DNA of 64,000 nt from positions 620,001 to 684,000 of the forward strand of contig NZ_QJVJ01000001.1 in the NCBI RefSeq assembly GCF_003217775.1. The letters run 5' to 3'. Each line of letters begins with the position of its first letter. Position 1 is the first letter of the stretch. Made by a program: the position numbers and the translations under genes. Origin of the DNA: Paenibacillus flagellatus. Lineage in GTDB: Bacteria > Bacillota > Bacilli > Paenibacillales > NBRC-103111. The notes under the pieces were generated by a model. The model was given only the letters and a program-made list of their open reading frames with translations, was not told where the DNA came from and ran no database searches. Below, piece after piece: positions 25,838-34,563 of this stretch.

Positions 25838-27184
25838 TTACGGCTCCGTCAACTGCGTGCGAAGACGCTCCCACAGTTCATCCTCGTCGATCATATCCGC
25901 CCAATACGCCTTGAGCTCCCGGAATAAGCTCGCAATCATCGTCACCGGAATGTTCAGGTCCCGATGGGTGCGATAGGAGAACAGCATTTCCCGATACAGC
26001 GAATGGCGGCTCGGCAATTGGGGATTGCCGCTCTCGGCGCCGGAATGCGCATCCCGGAAAGCGGGAACGCCGAACGTATGCCGCCGGATCATCCGTTGAG
26101 CATGGCGGGACGACAAATAGTCGACCAGCAAATGCGCTTCCTGCTTATGCTTCGAATCGGCGTTGACTCCGGCCGCGATCGCGATGGCCATCGTGCGCGG
26201 CTCGGCGATGAACGGAACCGGCGAAACATCGTAATCGAGGCTCGTTTGCTTCCATTCGTTCAATCCCAAGTAGCTCGTCAGAACCATCGACAGCTTGCCG
26301 TCCAAAAACATCTGATTGATATCGTTATTGCCTTCCGACCAATACAGCGGGAACACGTTCCGGTTATGGATGATCTCCTTGCACAAGCGGATGCCCTCCA
26401 TAAGCCGGGTGCCGCGGAAATCCCGGATCCGGCCGTTCTCCCATTGGAAGCCTTCCCCGCTCTGAAGCAAAAAAAGCGGCCACCGGTTCAGCGCCGGGAG
26501 ATGAAAACAAAAGCCGTAATGGCCGCTTTCCGTCAGCTTCCGCGCGTGGAGCATCAGGTCGCTCCATCTCCAGCCGCCGTTCGGCTCCTGCAGCCCGCAT
26601 TCGACAAAATGGTTTTTGTTGTAACAAAGGACGACCGGTCCGAACACGAGCGGCTGCGCAGCCAGACGCTCCCCATGCGTGAACCAGTCGCGTAAAAACG
26701 GATAAATCTCCTCTTTGGCCGGCACCGATTCCAGCATGCCGGCCCGTTCCCGTTCAACCATGGCCCGGAACTGATATTCATTGAGGAGCAGGACGTCGTT
26801 CGGCGCTTCCGCGAAACCCGGATTATCGTCAACCGTACGGATCGTTACGGTGATCGACGGATAGCTCGTCCGGAAGTCCGCCAATAACGCTTCCAAGTAA
26901 ACATCGCGCACCGAATTCGGATTGCAGAGCACCGTCAAGGCGACCGGGGCGGTTCTGAATCTCACGCGGTTGCCGACCCTCGGAATTTTGTCGATCCAGC
27001 CTTCCTCGACGAGCGTATCGAGACCTTTGCGCACGGAATTGTTGCTCAAGCCGAATCGCTCCGCCAGCATTTTTTCCGACGGCAAATATTGCAGCGCCTC
27101 ATAACGCCCGGTAGAAATTTCATGCTTCAGCGCCTGAATCATCTCATCCATCAGCTTCTTGAACTCGTCAGCCTTCTTCTTCAT
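25838..27184 (-). CDS. GntR-type regulator fused to a solute-binding-protein domain (2)
   Basis: The 448-residue product has a GntR winged helix at about residues 15-80 (YLPSEKMLAERFGLSNNSVR, then KGLDTLVEEGWIDKIPRVGN). A type-1 solute-binding fold follows (FRTSYPSITVTIRTVDDNPG, QPLVFGPVVLCYNKNHF, NRWPLFLLQSGEGFQWENG). There is no signal peptide. Layout and motifs match the paralogue at 2373-3803. It is divergent from propeller P3, and the 286-bp region between them holds several inverted repeats. A cytoplasmic sugar-responsive repressor or activator of P3 is the natural inference; the ligand is unknown. Confidence 0.88.
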   Translation of the reverse strand: MKKKADEFKKLMDEMIQALKHEISTGRYEALQYLPSEKMLAERFGLSNNSVRKGLDTLVEEGWIDKIPRVGNRVRFRTAPVALTVLCNPNSVRDVYLEALLADFRTSYPSITVTIRTVDDNPGFAEAPNDVLLLNEYQFRAMVERERAGMLESVPAKEEIYPFLRDWFTHGERLAAQPLVFGPVVLCYNKNHFVECGLQEPNGGWRWSDLMLHARKLTESGHYGFCFHLPALNRWPLFLLQSGEGFQWENGRIRDFRGTRLMEGIRLCKEIIHNRNVFPLYWSEGNNDINQMFLDGKLSMVLTSYLGLNEWKQTSLDYDVSPVPFIAEPRTMAIAIAAGVNADSKHKQEAHLLVDYLSSRHAQRMIRRHTFGVPAFRDAHSGAESGNPQLPSRHSLYREMLFSYRTHRDLNIPVTMIASLFRELKAYWADMIDEDELWERLRTQLTEP

Positions 27185-27219
27185 GCTCGAACTCTCTCCC
27201 GGTTCCTCGTATAACCCTC

Positions 27220-27228
27220 ATTATATCA
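27220..27228 (-). promoter_or_regulatory. Extended -10 promoter of GntR-SBP regulator 2
   Basis: Minus strand TGATATAAT, an extended -10 element, about 35 bases before the ATG at 27184. There is no good -35 box. Confidence 0.5.
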
Positions 27229-27278
27229 TGTTCCGGCCGCTCGTATATTCTCTCCGTCCGTCGTGGTTCATAAATATC

Positions 27279-27355
27279 GATTTATCAGGGTTGTTTTCCC
27301 ATATAAATCAGTTATATCATACAAAAAGAAAGAAATACAATCAATCTGATTGATT
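27279..27355. promoter_or_regulatory. Inverted-repeat operators in the GntR/P3 divergent region
   Basis: GATTTAT (27279-27285) and ATAAATC (27303-27309) form one inverted repeat. AATCAATC-T-GATTGATT (27339-27355) is a perfect 17-base one. The stretch is much more AT-rich than its surroundings. These are plausible sites for the adjacent GntR-SBP protein; they do not resemble the ATACCGGTAT sites of P1. Confidence 0.5.
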
Positions 27356-27394
27356 AAATGTACACTTGTAATTCAAATAATGAAAAACATGCTA

Positions 27395-27423
27395 TTTACA
27401 AATGAACCACCATGCGGTACGAT
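27395..27423 (+). promoter_or_regulatory. Promoter of propeller P3
   Basis: TTTACA (27395-27400), 17-base spacer, TACGAT (27418-27423), about 48 bases upstream of the TTG start. Confidence 0.5.
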
Positions 27424-27470
27424 TTGAATGAAAATGATGGTTACTCTTTAAACAGAATGGAGGAATCGTT

Positions 27471-30020
27471 TTGAACTTCGGTTTTGTTCGCCGCAAACTC
27501 CCGCTACGGGCAACGCTACTTTTGCCGATCGCCTTTCTGATCGCCTTTCCGCCCTTCCACAAGCCCGCTTCCGCCGCCGATCTCCGGTTCGACAATTACA
27601 GCTTCGAACAGGATTTGACCGGATGGACGCCGGTGATCGACAAGGACAACGGGAACGACCGGGACGAAAAAGGCAGCGGAGCCCGGATTACGAACGAACA
27701 GTCCCGCGACGGACAGTATAGCGTCCGGATCGACGATACCAAAAAGTCGCGGGCCGTCGGCCTGGAAAGCGGGAAGCTGGCCGTCGAAGCCGGCGCCGGT
27801 TATGTGGCGTTCGCGGATGTGAAAGCCGAGAAAGGAACGGCCGAGCTCCATCTCCGTTTCTATGACGCCGGCGGGCAATTGTTGAACGGGACCCATACCG
27901 CGGCCGAACCGGCACCCGACTGGAAGACGATTCAAGCGAGCATGACCGCGCCTGCCGGGGCCGCCTTCGCCGCAGTCCTTCTCTACTCCGGTAAAGAAAA
28001 TGAAGGAACGGCTTATTGGGACCATATCCGGTTTACCAAGGACTTCACGAATCTCGGCGCACAGGTCGGGACGTCTGCGCCTCTCGGCTCCACCTTCGGA
28101 ATAGGCGAAAACCAGAACAGCATTTATTCCGTCATTACGGGGAACGCTACCGATTTGCCTATCATGCAAGTTATCGATGCCGATACTGAAAGCGTATCCA
28201 AGGCGATCCCGCTCCCCGCGTCGAACGCCAACCCGACCGGCGCATGGGGCGCGGCGACCGCGTCGGACGGCACCGTCTACTTCGGAGCCTACCAGAACGG
28301 CAAAATGTATAAGTATGTACCGGGAGACACGGCGATAACCGATCTCGGCCTGCCGCTGCCGAACCAGCAGTTCGTTTGGGACCTCGCGGCGGGCAAGGAC
28401 GGGAAAGTATACGGCGGCACTTACGACGACGCCGGGTTTTTCCAATACGATCCGTCCGCCGGCTTCACTCGAATCGGCAGCATGCCCATTTACGATGCTC
28501 CGGGGCAAAACATTCAATATTTGCGCTCACTGGCGCACGACGCCGAACGCAACGTCTCCTATTTGGCCGTCGGCGCCAATGCGTCCGTCATTCGGTACGA
28601 TCATGCGACCGGCAGCAAAACGGATATTTTGCCGGCAAAGTATAAAACGACACCGCTGGCCGGGGCGGTCGAATTCGAGGGCGATCGCGTGTTCGTTTCG
28701 CTTGGCGGCTATATCGTCGTCCTGAACGTCCAGACGAATCCGGACGGATCCGTCACAGCCACGGAGGAGGCGGGCATTTCGGGGACCACCCCCCGCGTGT
28801 CGCCGGAGCGCGACGGCGGCGTCTATTTCATTAAGAACGGCAAGCTGGCTCGCTATGACATCGCGTCGCGAACCTTTACCACGCTGGAGCATACGGTTCC
28901 GGGCCGGGTTCAACGCTTCGGCTGGATCACCTTGAAGGATCAGGCGGCTTATCCGGGCGAAACGCTTGTTGCGGTCGCTTCCACGAATAATGAAACGTAC
29001 CTGATGAAATACAACCCGCAAAACGGATCGTTCCGCATGGCCAGGGTGGAGGGCGCTCCGCGCATACCGGGCGCTATTAACAGCATCGGCACGGGGCCGG
29101 ACGGAAACATTTATACGAGCGCTTTCCAATACGGCGGTTTGGGCGTCTATCGTCCGTTCGCCGGAGACGCCAACGACAACCAGCCGGAATACGTATACGC
29201 CCCGATCAACCAGATCGACAAAATGGCGTCTTACAACGGCAAGCTGTATCTCGGCGTCTATCCCGGCGGAAACTTGTTCGAATACGATCCGAACGAGCCT
29301 TGGAACCCCGGCGTCAATCCGAAAAGCCGCATCAGCACCTCCGGATACGGCCAGGATCGGCCGAAATCGATCGCCTACGGAGACAATCGGGTATTCATGG
29401 GGAGTACGGGGATCACCAATGAGCGAAAAGGGGCCTTGTCCGTTTACGATTACGAGACGGGCGTCACGACCGTTCATAAAGACATCGTAACGGACCAGAG
29501 CGTTACCGCGCTCGTCTACCATAACGGGCTTGTGTACGGGGGCTCTTCGATACGGGGCGGGTATTCGAGCATTCCGACGCAAACCGAAGCGAAGCTGTTC
29601 ATCTACGATCCGGAAACGAAGACGAAAACGGCGGAGCTCCGTCTGCCGACCAAATCGAACGGCGATAAGCCGACCGCGATCACGGAGCTGGAAGTCGTTG
29701 ACGGCAACCTGTGGGGCTTCGCCGAAGGCTACTTGTTCGTATTCAACCCGGAGAGTCGAACGTTCGACTATTTCGAGGAAAAATTCCCCGACGTGCGGTA
29801 CCCGGGAGGGGCGTATCGGGATGCCGACCTGGTGACGGTCGATAAGGATCCGAACTCCGTCTACGGAACGATCGGCAACAAATATTTGTTCAAAATCGAT
29901 CGAGCGGACAAAGCGGTGACCATCCTTCAATCGGACGGGGCGGACATGCTGACCGCCGACCGCCTCGGGAACCTGTATTACAAGCATAACGATCGCGAGC
30001 TTTGGCGTTATTCCTTTTAA
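27471..30020 (+). CDS. Secreted beta-propeller protein P3 with N-terminal carbohydrate-binding-like domain
   Basis: A TTG at 27471 follows ATGGAGGAA. The 849-residue product has a signal peptide ending near KPASA-AD (residue 36). Residues of about 38-190 form a CBM4/9-like jelly roll (FDNYSFEQDLTGWTPVIDKD, TAELHLRFYDAGGQLLNG). The rest is a long propeller with motifs shared with P1 and P2: VYGGTYDDAGFFQYDP, YLGVYPGGNLFEYDPNEPW and GNLWGFAEGYLFVFNPESRT. It lies between a divergent GntR-SBP regulator and importer B, suggesting a role at the cell surface in handling the same glycan. No catalytic residues can be assigned. Confidence 0.88.
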   Translation: MNFGFVRRKLPLRATLLLPIAFLIAFPPFHKPASAADLRFDNYSFEQDLTGWTPVIDKDNGNDRDEKGSGARITNEQSRDGQYSVRIDDTKKSRAVGLESGKLAVEAGAGYVAFADVKAEKGTAELHLRFYDAGGQLLNGTHTAAEPAPDWKTIQASMTAPAGAAFAAVLLYSGKENEGTAYWDHIRFTKDFTNLGAQVGTSAPLGSTFGIGENQNSIYSVITGNATDLPIMQVIDADTESVSKAIPLPASNANPTGAWGAATASDGTVYFGAYQNGKMYKYVPGDTAITDLGLPLPNQQFVWDLAAGKDGKVYGGTYDDAGFFQYDPSAGFTRIGSMPIYDAPGQNIQYLRSLAHDAERNVSYLAVGANASVIRYDHATGSKTDILPAKYKTTPLAGAVEFEGDRVFVSLGGYIVVLNVQTNPDGSVTATEEAGISGTTPRVSPERDGGVYFIKNGKLARYDIASRTFTTLEHTVPGRVQRFGWITLKDQAAYPGETLVAVASTNNETYLMKYNPQNGSFRMARVEGAPRIPGAINSIGTGPDGNIYTSAFQYGGLGVYRPFAGDANDNQPEYVYAPINQIDKMASYNGKLYLGVYPGGNLFEYDPNEPWNPGVNPKSRISTSGYGQDRPKSIAYGDNRVFMGSTGITNERKGALSVYDYETGVTTVHKDIVTDQSVTALVYHNGLVYGGSSIRGGYSSIPTQTEAKLFIYDPETKTKTAELRLPTKSNGDKPTAITELEVVDGNLWGFAEGYLFVFNPESRTFDYFEEKFPDVRYPGGAYRDADLVTVDKDPNSVYGTIGNKYLFKIDRADKAVTILQSDGADMLTADRLGNLYYKHNDRELWRYSF

Positions 30021-30035
30021 TTTGGGTCCATTTAC

Positions 30036-30067
30036 GAGTCCCCTTTTCTCAAAGGGGATTTTTTTTC
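30036..30067 (+). terminator. Terminator of P3
   Basis: TCCCCTTT and AAAGGGGA form the stem around TCTC, followed by eight or more T. Confidence 0.9.
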
Positions 30068-30118
30068 CATCATGGACCGTTCATAGAACAGGCCGACCAG
30101 AAAGGAACGTGAAGTCTC

Positions 30119-32421
30119 ATGCCGCTGATCCGAATGCTCGGTCGCGTTTCCTTGTTCCGGCGTACCGGATTTAAACAAAAGATGTTTCTGTACATGCTGC
30201 TCACAAGCACCGTTCCGGTGCTACTGCTCGGCTTCGCCGCCTCGTCGATCGCCTCGCGCACCGTGCAGGCCGAGGTGGACCGCAACCATCAAATCATTTT
30301 GCGGCAAATGCAATACCAGATCGACGATATGGTGAAGAGGCTCGATCAAGCCGCGGTGCAGCTCGCGAACAACATTCTGATCGAGAACGCGGTCAAGCGG
30401 GGGCCAAGCCTTCAGCATAACGGAGAAGCCCTGAATATGGCCGAGACGATATTGCGGCAGCGCAATTTTTCGGATCTCGGCATTCATATTTATTTGTTTT
30501 TTTCAACCACGACAAAGTCTTCTCCACGAAAGACCGGCTGATCGACGCGGCCGAATTTCCGTTCTCGAAATGGGCGGGACAAGTGCAATTCCGCTATAAC
30601 GCGATGACGCTCATTCCTCCGAACACGTACCCGCAGCAGGAGGAGCTCCTTGTCGCAAGGCCGGTGCCGATGTTTTACGAGGGCAAGCCGGACGGCATGA
30701 TCATTACGCAGCTGGATCGGGAGAAAGTCGCCGAGATGTTCGATCAGGCGAAGCTCGGGGAAAACCGAAAGCTGCTAGTTCTGGACCAGCGCGGCACGAT
30801 CGTGATGAGCGAGCGGGATCAGGAGATCGGCGGAACCATTACGACGACGTCGGAGCTGTACTCGTTCTGGCAATCGCCGGAGTCGTTCGACTCGCCTCTC
30901 GTGCTGGGAGGCGTCCCGTATCATTTGTCGCTGCAGCGGTCGGCGCTGACGGGATGGACCTATATTGCGATGACGCCCATGGAGCAGCTGAACGGGAAAT
31001 CGGACCATATCCGCTCCATGACGTGGGGAATCGTCGCAATCGTTATCGCCGTATGGATGGTCGTGGCCTTGATCGGGTCGAACCGGCTGTACACGCCCAT
31101 TCGCCGCATTACGAGCAAGCTGTCGGCCGACTCGCTTCCTTCGCCGGACGACGGCCTCGCGGCCATCGACTCGTATATCGACAATATGGCCCGTACGAAT
31201 AATACGCTGAAGCTGCAAATCGACCAGCTGTCGCCCCGATTCAAGGAATCGGTGTGCCTGGCCTTGCTTCGCGGGGAGACGGGGGACCTGGACCTCCCGC
31301 TTGCGGCGAAGCAGGCGGGGCTTCCCGGCGCCGGCCAAACGTTTTACGTTTGCATAGCGGATATCGACGAATACGCTTCGTTCCAAAGCTTGTACGGGGA
31401 CCGCGACCGGTCTCTGCTCCGGTACGCGCTGCGCAAGCTGATCGAGGAGCTGTTCGCCGGGCTCGGGGCGATGACGGTCGTACCGTCGCCGGGACAGGTC
31501 GCGACCATTATCGGCTTTGACCGAAGTAACGGCGACGGCCTCGAGGCGTTGCAAGAAATCGGCGCGCAAGTCATCGAGAAGGTACGCGCTTATTTCGCTT
31601 TTACGGTGACCGTCGCCGTCAGCGGACCGCATGCCGGGTACGCCGGCATTCATGACGCTTATCGGGAAGCGAACGGCCTGCTCGGGTACCGGCTGCTGCT
31701 GGGGCATTCGCAATGGATCGACCCGGGCTCGATCGCGCCGGATTTGACGGTTTCCCGGTCGGCGACGCTGCGGCACATCAAATCGATCGTCGAAAGCTTA
31801 TCCGCCGGCGACCTCGAGGAGGCGCGTGCCCGCCTTTCCGAATTGAAGCATATCGTCCCGCAGCAGGTGCCGAACTCGGAAACGGTGCTCGGGCAGTTCG
31901 CTTTTTTGCTCGGGGAGCTTGAATTTTTGATGCAAAGCTTGGGCAAGGACACCTCGTCCTTATTCGAGAAGGACCCTTACCGTCAGCTGTACGGGATGAC
32001 GTCGCTCGACGAAATTGCCGACTGGTTCTCGGCGGTCATCTTCCCGATCGTGGTAGGAAATCTTCAGTCCCCGGACCGGCAGACGGCTATCGTCCATCAA
32101 GCTCTCGTCTACATTCGCGATCATGTCGAGAGCGACTTGTCGCTGCAGCGGGTAGCCGAACCGTTCGGCCTCTCCGCGTCCCATTTCAGCAAAGTGTTCA
32201 AAGAAGTAACCGGCCATAATTTCGTCGATTATGTCATCGAATACCGGATGAAGGTTGCGATGGAATGGCTCGCGCACACCGACATTCCGATCAAAGAAAT
32301 GGCGGAAAGGCTGCGCTACACGAATGTGCAAAACTTCTCGCGGACGTTCAAGCAGGTGACCGGCATGCCGCCGGGGCAGTACCGGAGCAAATTCGGGTTT
32401 CACGACGAAAGCCCCGTATAG
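30119..32421 (+). pseudogene. Membrane-bound AraC-family regulator of importer B, frameshifted at a T7 tract
   Basis: The first frame starts at the ATG at 30119 and encodes a membrane helix (MFLYMLLTSTVPVLLLGFAA) and the start of the sensor. It stops at 30539-30541. The second frame continues the protein as FNHDKVFSTKDRLIDAAEFP through a second membrane helix, a cytoplasmic linker and two AraC motifs (LQRVAEPFGLSASHFSKVFK, IKEMAERLRYTNVQNFSRTF) to 32421. The break is at seven T residues, 30497-30503. One extra T, or a -1 slip, restores a product of about 767 residues like the regulator at 18755-21103. A sequencing error, a real indel, slippage or phase variation are all possible. The gene precedes importer B. 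Confidence 0.85.
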
Positions 32422-32530
32422 GGGCTTTGTCATTTATCGCTGCGGTTTTATCATTTTCCGGGAAAGCGTGCGAAAAAACTGATTATTGCGCAATAAAATC
32501 GCGGAATGCGAAAGTAAAGCGGAAGCGGCG

Positions 32531-32542
32531 GGAAACGTTTCC
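32531..32542. promoter_or_regulatory. Perfect 12-bp palindrome upstream of importer B (cre-like)
   Basis: GGAAACGTTTCC lies 51 bases before the first permease gene. It resembles a CcpA cre or LacI-type operator core, with some mismatches to the cre consensus at the outer positions. Catabolite control of importer B would make sense but is inferred. Confidence 0.4.
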
Positions 32543-32592
32543 ACGGTTTCGGTTTCGTACCCCGAGTCATCCAACGAGAGGAGAAATACGAT

Positions 32593-33558
32593 ATGGAAGC
32601 TAGGACGGCGGACAACCTCACAGCGTCCGCAAGGGCGCCGGTCCGCAAAACGTGGTGGGCCCGCACCCGAAAAAAATGGTGGCAGGACCGCTATCTGTTT
32701 TTGATCGCCTTGCCGGGCGTCTTGTTTTTTATCGTGTACAAGTATGTGCCGATGTTCGGGCTGTCGCTCGCCTTCATCGATTACAATCCGTTTCTCGGCA
32801 TCTGGGAAAGCGAATGGGTCGGAATGGCTCACTTCAGCCGGATTTTCGACAGTCCGGAAATCAACCGGGTGTTGTGGAACACGCTGGTCATCTCCTTCCT
32901 GCAAATCGCGTTCGCCTTTCCGATTCCGATTGTGCTGGCGATTATGCTGAATGAAGTGCGCAATCAACTATACAAGCGCTTCTTGCAATCGATCATTTAT
33001 TTGCCGCACTTTTTGTCTTGGGTCGTCGTCGTCGGCATCTGCTTTATCTTTTTGCGGGGCGAAGGGATCATTAACGGGGTTTTGAAGGGCTTCGGCATGG
33101 GACCGTTCCCGTTTTTGTCCGATCCCGCCCTGTTCAAGCCGTTGATCGTCGCCCAGGTCATTTGGAAGGAAGCGGGCTGGGGCACGATTATTTTCCTCGC
33201 GGCGCTTGCCGGCGTCAATCCCGAACAGTATGAAGCGGCCATGATCGACGGAGCGAACCGGTTTCGCCAAATCTGGCACGTTACGCTTCCCGCCATTCGC
33301 AGCACGATCGTCATCCTGCTTATTTTGCGGCTCGGCAACGTCCTGGACTCGGGCTTCGAGCAAATCTTCCTCATGCTGAATCCGTTCAACCGCGAGACGG
33401 GCGAGGTGCTCGACACTTACGTGTATTTAAAAGGGATCGAGCAATCGGACTACAGCTTCGCGACCGCCGTCGGTTTGTTTAAAGGGCTTGTCGGCCTCGT
33501 GCTCGTCATAGCGGCGAATCAGCTGGCCAAGAAATTCGGCGAGGAAGGCGTGTATTGA
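32593..33558 (+). CDS. Sugar ABC importer B: permease (LplB type)
   Basis: The ATG at 32593 follows GAGGAG. The 321-residue protein has six membrane helices after a basic N-terminus, with DRYLFLIALPGVLFFIVYKY as first helix. The EAA loop is PEQYEAAMIDGANRFRQIWH. It is closely related to the importer A permease at 17531-18487, including the C-terminal AKKFGEEGVY. It is the first gene of a three-gene unit with a second permease and a binding lipoprotein. Confidence 0.93.
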   Translation: MEARTADNLTASARAPVRKTWWARTRKKWWQDRYLFLIALPGVLFFIVYKYVPMFGLSLAFIDYNPFLGIWESEWVGMAHFSRIFDSPEINRVLWNTLVISFLQIAFAFPIPIVLAIMLNEVRNQLYKRFLQSIIYLPHFLSWVVVVGICFIFLRGEGIINGVLKGFGMGPFPFLSDPALFKPLIVAQVIWKEAGWGTIIFLAALAGVNPEQYEAAMIDGANRFRQIWHVTLPAIRSTIVILLILRLGNVLDSGFEQIFLMLNPFNRETGEVLDTYVYLKGIEQSDYSFATAVGLFKGLVGLVLVIAANQLAKKFGEEGVY

Positions 33559-33592
33559 TTCCCCGCCCATCCATCCAAGGAGGTTCCGCAGC

Positions 33593-34468
33593 ATGAAGCA
33601 TCGGACGTTCGCCGACCGGGTGTTCGACTGGACCAATAGCTTGGCGCTCCTGTTGATCGCCGCGGTTATGCTCGTTCCTTTCCTGTACGTGTTCTCGATT
33701 TCGTTTACGACGTATAAGGAATTTTTGCAAAACGATTTCATTTTGCTCCCGAAAACGTGGACGATCGAGGCGTATCAGTTCATTTTCGAGTCGTCCTCCT
33801 TCGTCCGCTCGTTGTGGCTGACGGCTGTCATTACGATCGTAGGCACGCTCGTCAATATCGCGATGACGGCCTCGCTCGCCTATTCACTCTCCCGGAATAT
33901 GTGGGGCCGCGGCACGTTGATGTTTATGGTGTTGTTTACGATGCTGTTCTCCGCCGGGATGATCCCTACCTACATCGTCGTGAAGGAGACGGGATTGCTC
34001 GATTCGATCTGGTCGCTCATCCTTCCGGTCGCGATCAGCCCGTTTTATCTGATCGTCATGCGCCAATTTTTCATGGGCATCCCGAACGAGCTGACGGAGG
34101 CGGCCGTCATTGACGGCGCGAACGACCTGCAAATCATTTGGAAGGTCATTACCCCGTTGTCGAAGCCGGCCTTGGCCGCTTTCGGGCTGTTCTACGCCGT
34201 ATCGCATTGGAACAACTACTTTACGGGAGTGCTCTACTTGAACGACCCGGCCAAATGGCCGATACAGGTCATCCTGCGGCAAATCGTAACGAAAAACGAA
34301 GCGACGGCTACGCTCGCCAACGCTCAGGCGCTGCTGGAAAACCCGCCGCCGGCGGAGACGATCCAGATGGCCGCCATCCTTGTCGCCACGGTACCGATTC
34401 TGATCGTGTATCCGTTTCTGCAAAAGCATTTTGCCAAGGGGGTGATGCTCGGATCGGTGAAAGGATAG
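33593..34468 (+). CDS. Sugar ABC importer B: permease (YtcP/LplC type)
   Basis: The ATG at 33593 has AGGAGG upstream and follows the first permease by 34 bases. The 291-residue product has six helices, the EAA loop NELTEAAVIDGANDLQIIWK and the C-terminal FLQKHFAKGVMLGSVKG shared with importer A. Together with the LplB-type permease it should form the membrane channel. No ATPase gene is present in the unit. Confidence 0.93.
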   Translation: MKHRTFADRVFDWTNSLALLLIAAVMLVPFLYVFSISFTTYKEFLQNDFILLPKTWTIEAYQFIFESSSFVRSLWLTAVITIVGTLVNIAMTASLAYSLSRNMWGRGTLMFMVLFTMLFSAGMIPTYIVVKETGLLDSIWSLILPVAISPFYLIVMRQFFMGIPNELTEAAVIDGANDLQIIWKVITPLSKPALAAFGLFYAVSHWNNYFTGVLYLNDPAKWPIQVILRQIVTKNEATATLANAQALLENPPPAETIQMAAILVATVPILIVYPFLQKHFAKGVMLGSVKG

Positions 34469-34563
34469 GGCGCACCGTTATTCGCCCGCCGGGCACGCGT
34501 CCCGCTTGACACGAATCGTTTGACGGCAACAACTTCCATCATTCGAAAGGGGTAACTGCACAC

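Noticed and set aside
25549-25914. Small open frame of 121 codons inside the MITE-like element
   Set aside because: The frame crosses structured hairpins and a terminator and runs into the end of the GntR-SBP gene; no ribosome site or family.
30497-30503. Programmed -1 frameshifting as the sure explanation of the split regulator
   Set aside because: The tract is T-only but in the zero frame the preceding base is G, so the ideal tandem slippery heptamer is not met, and no stimulatory structure is obvious. An indel or sequencing error is at least as likely.
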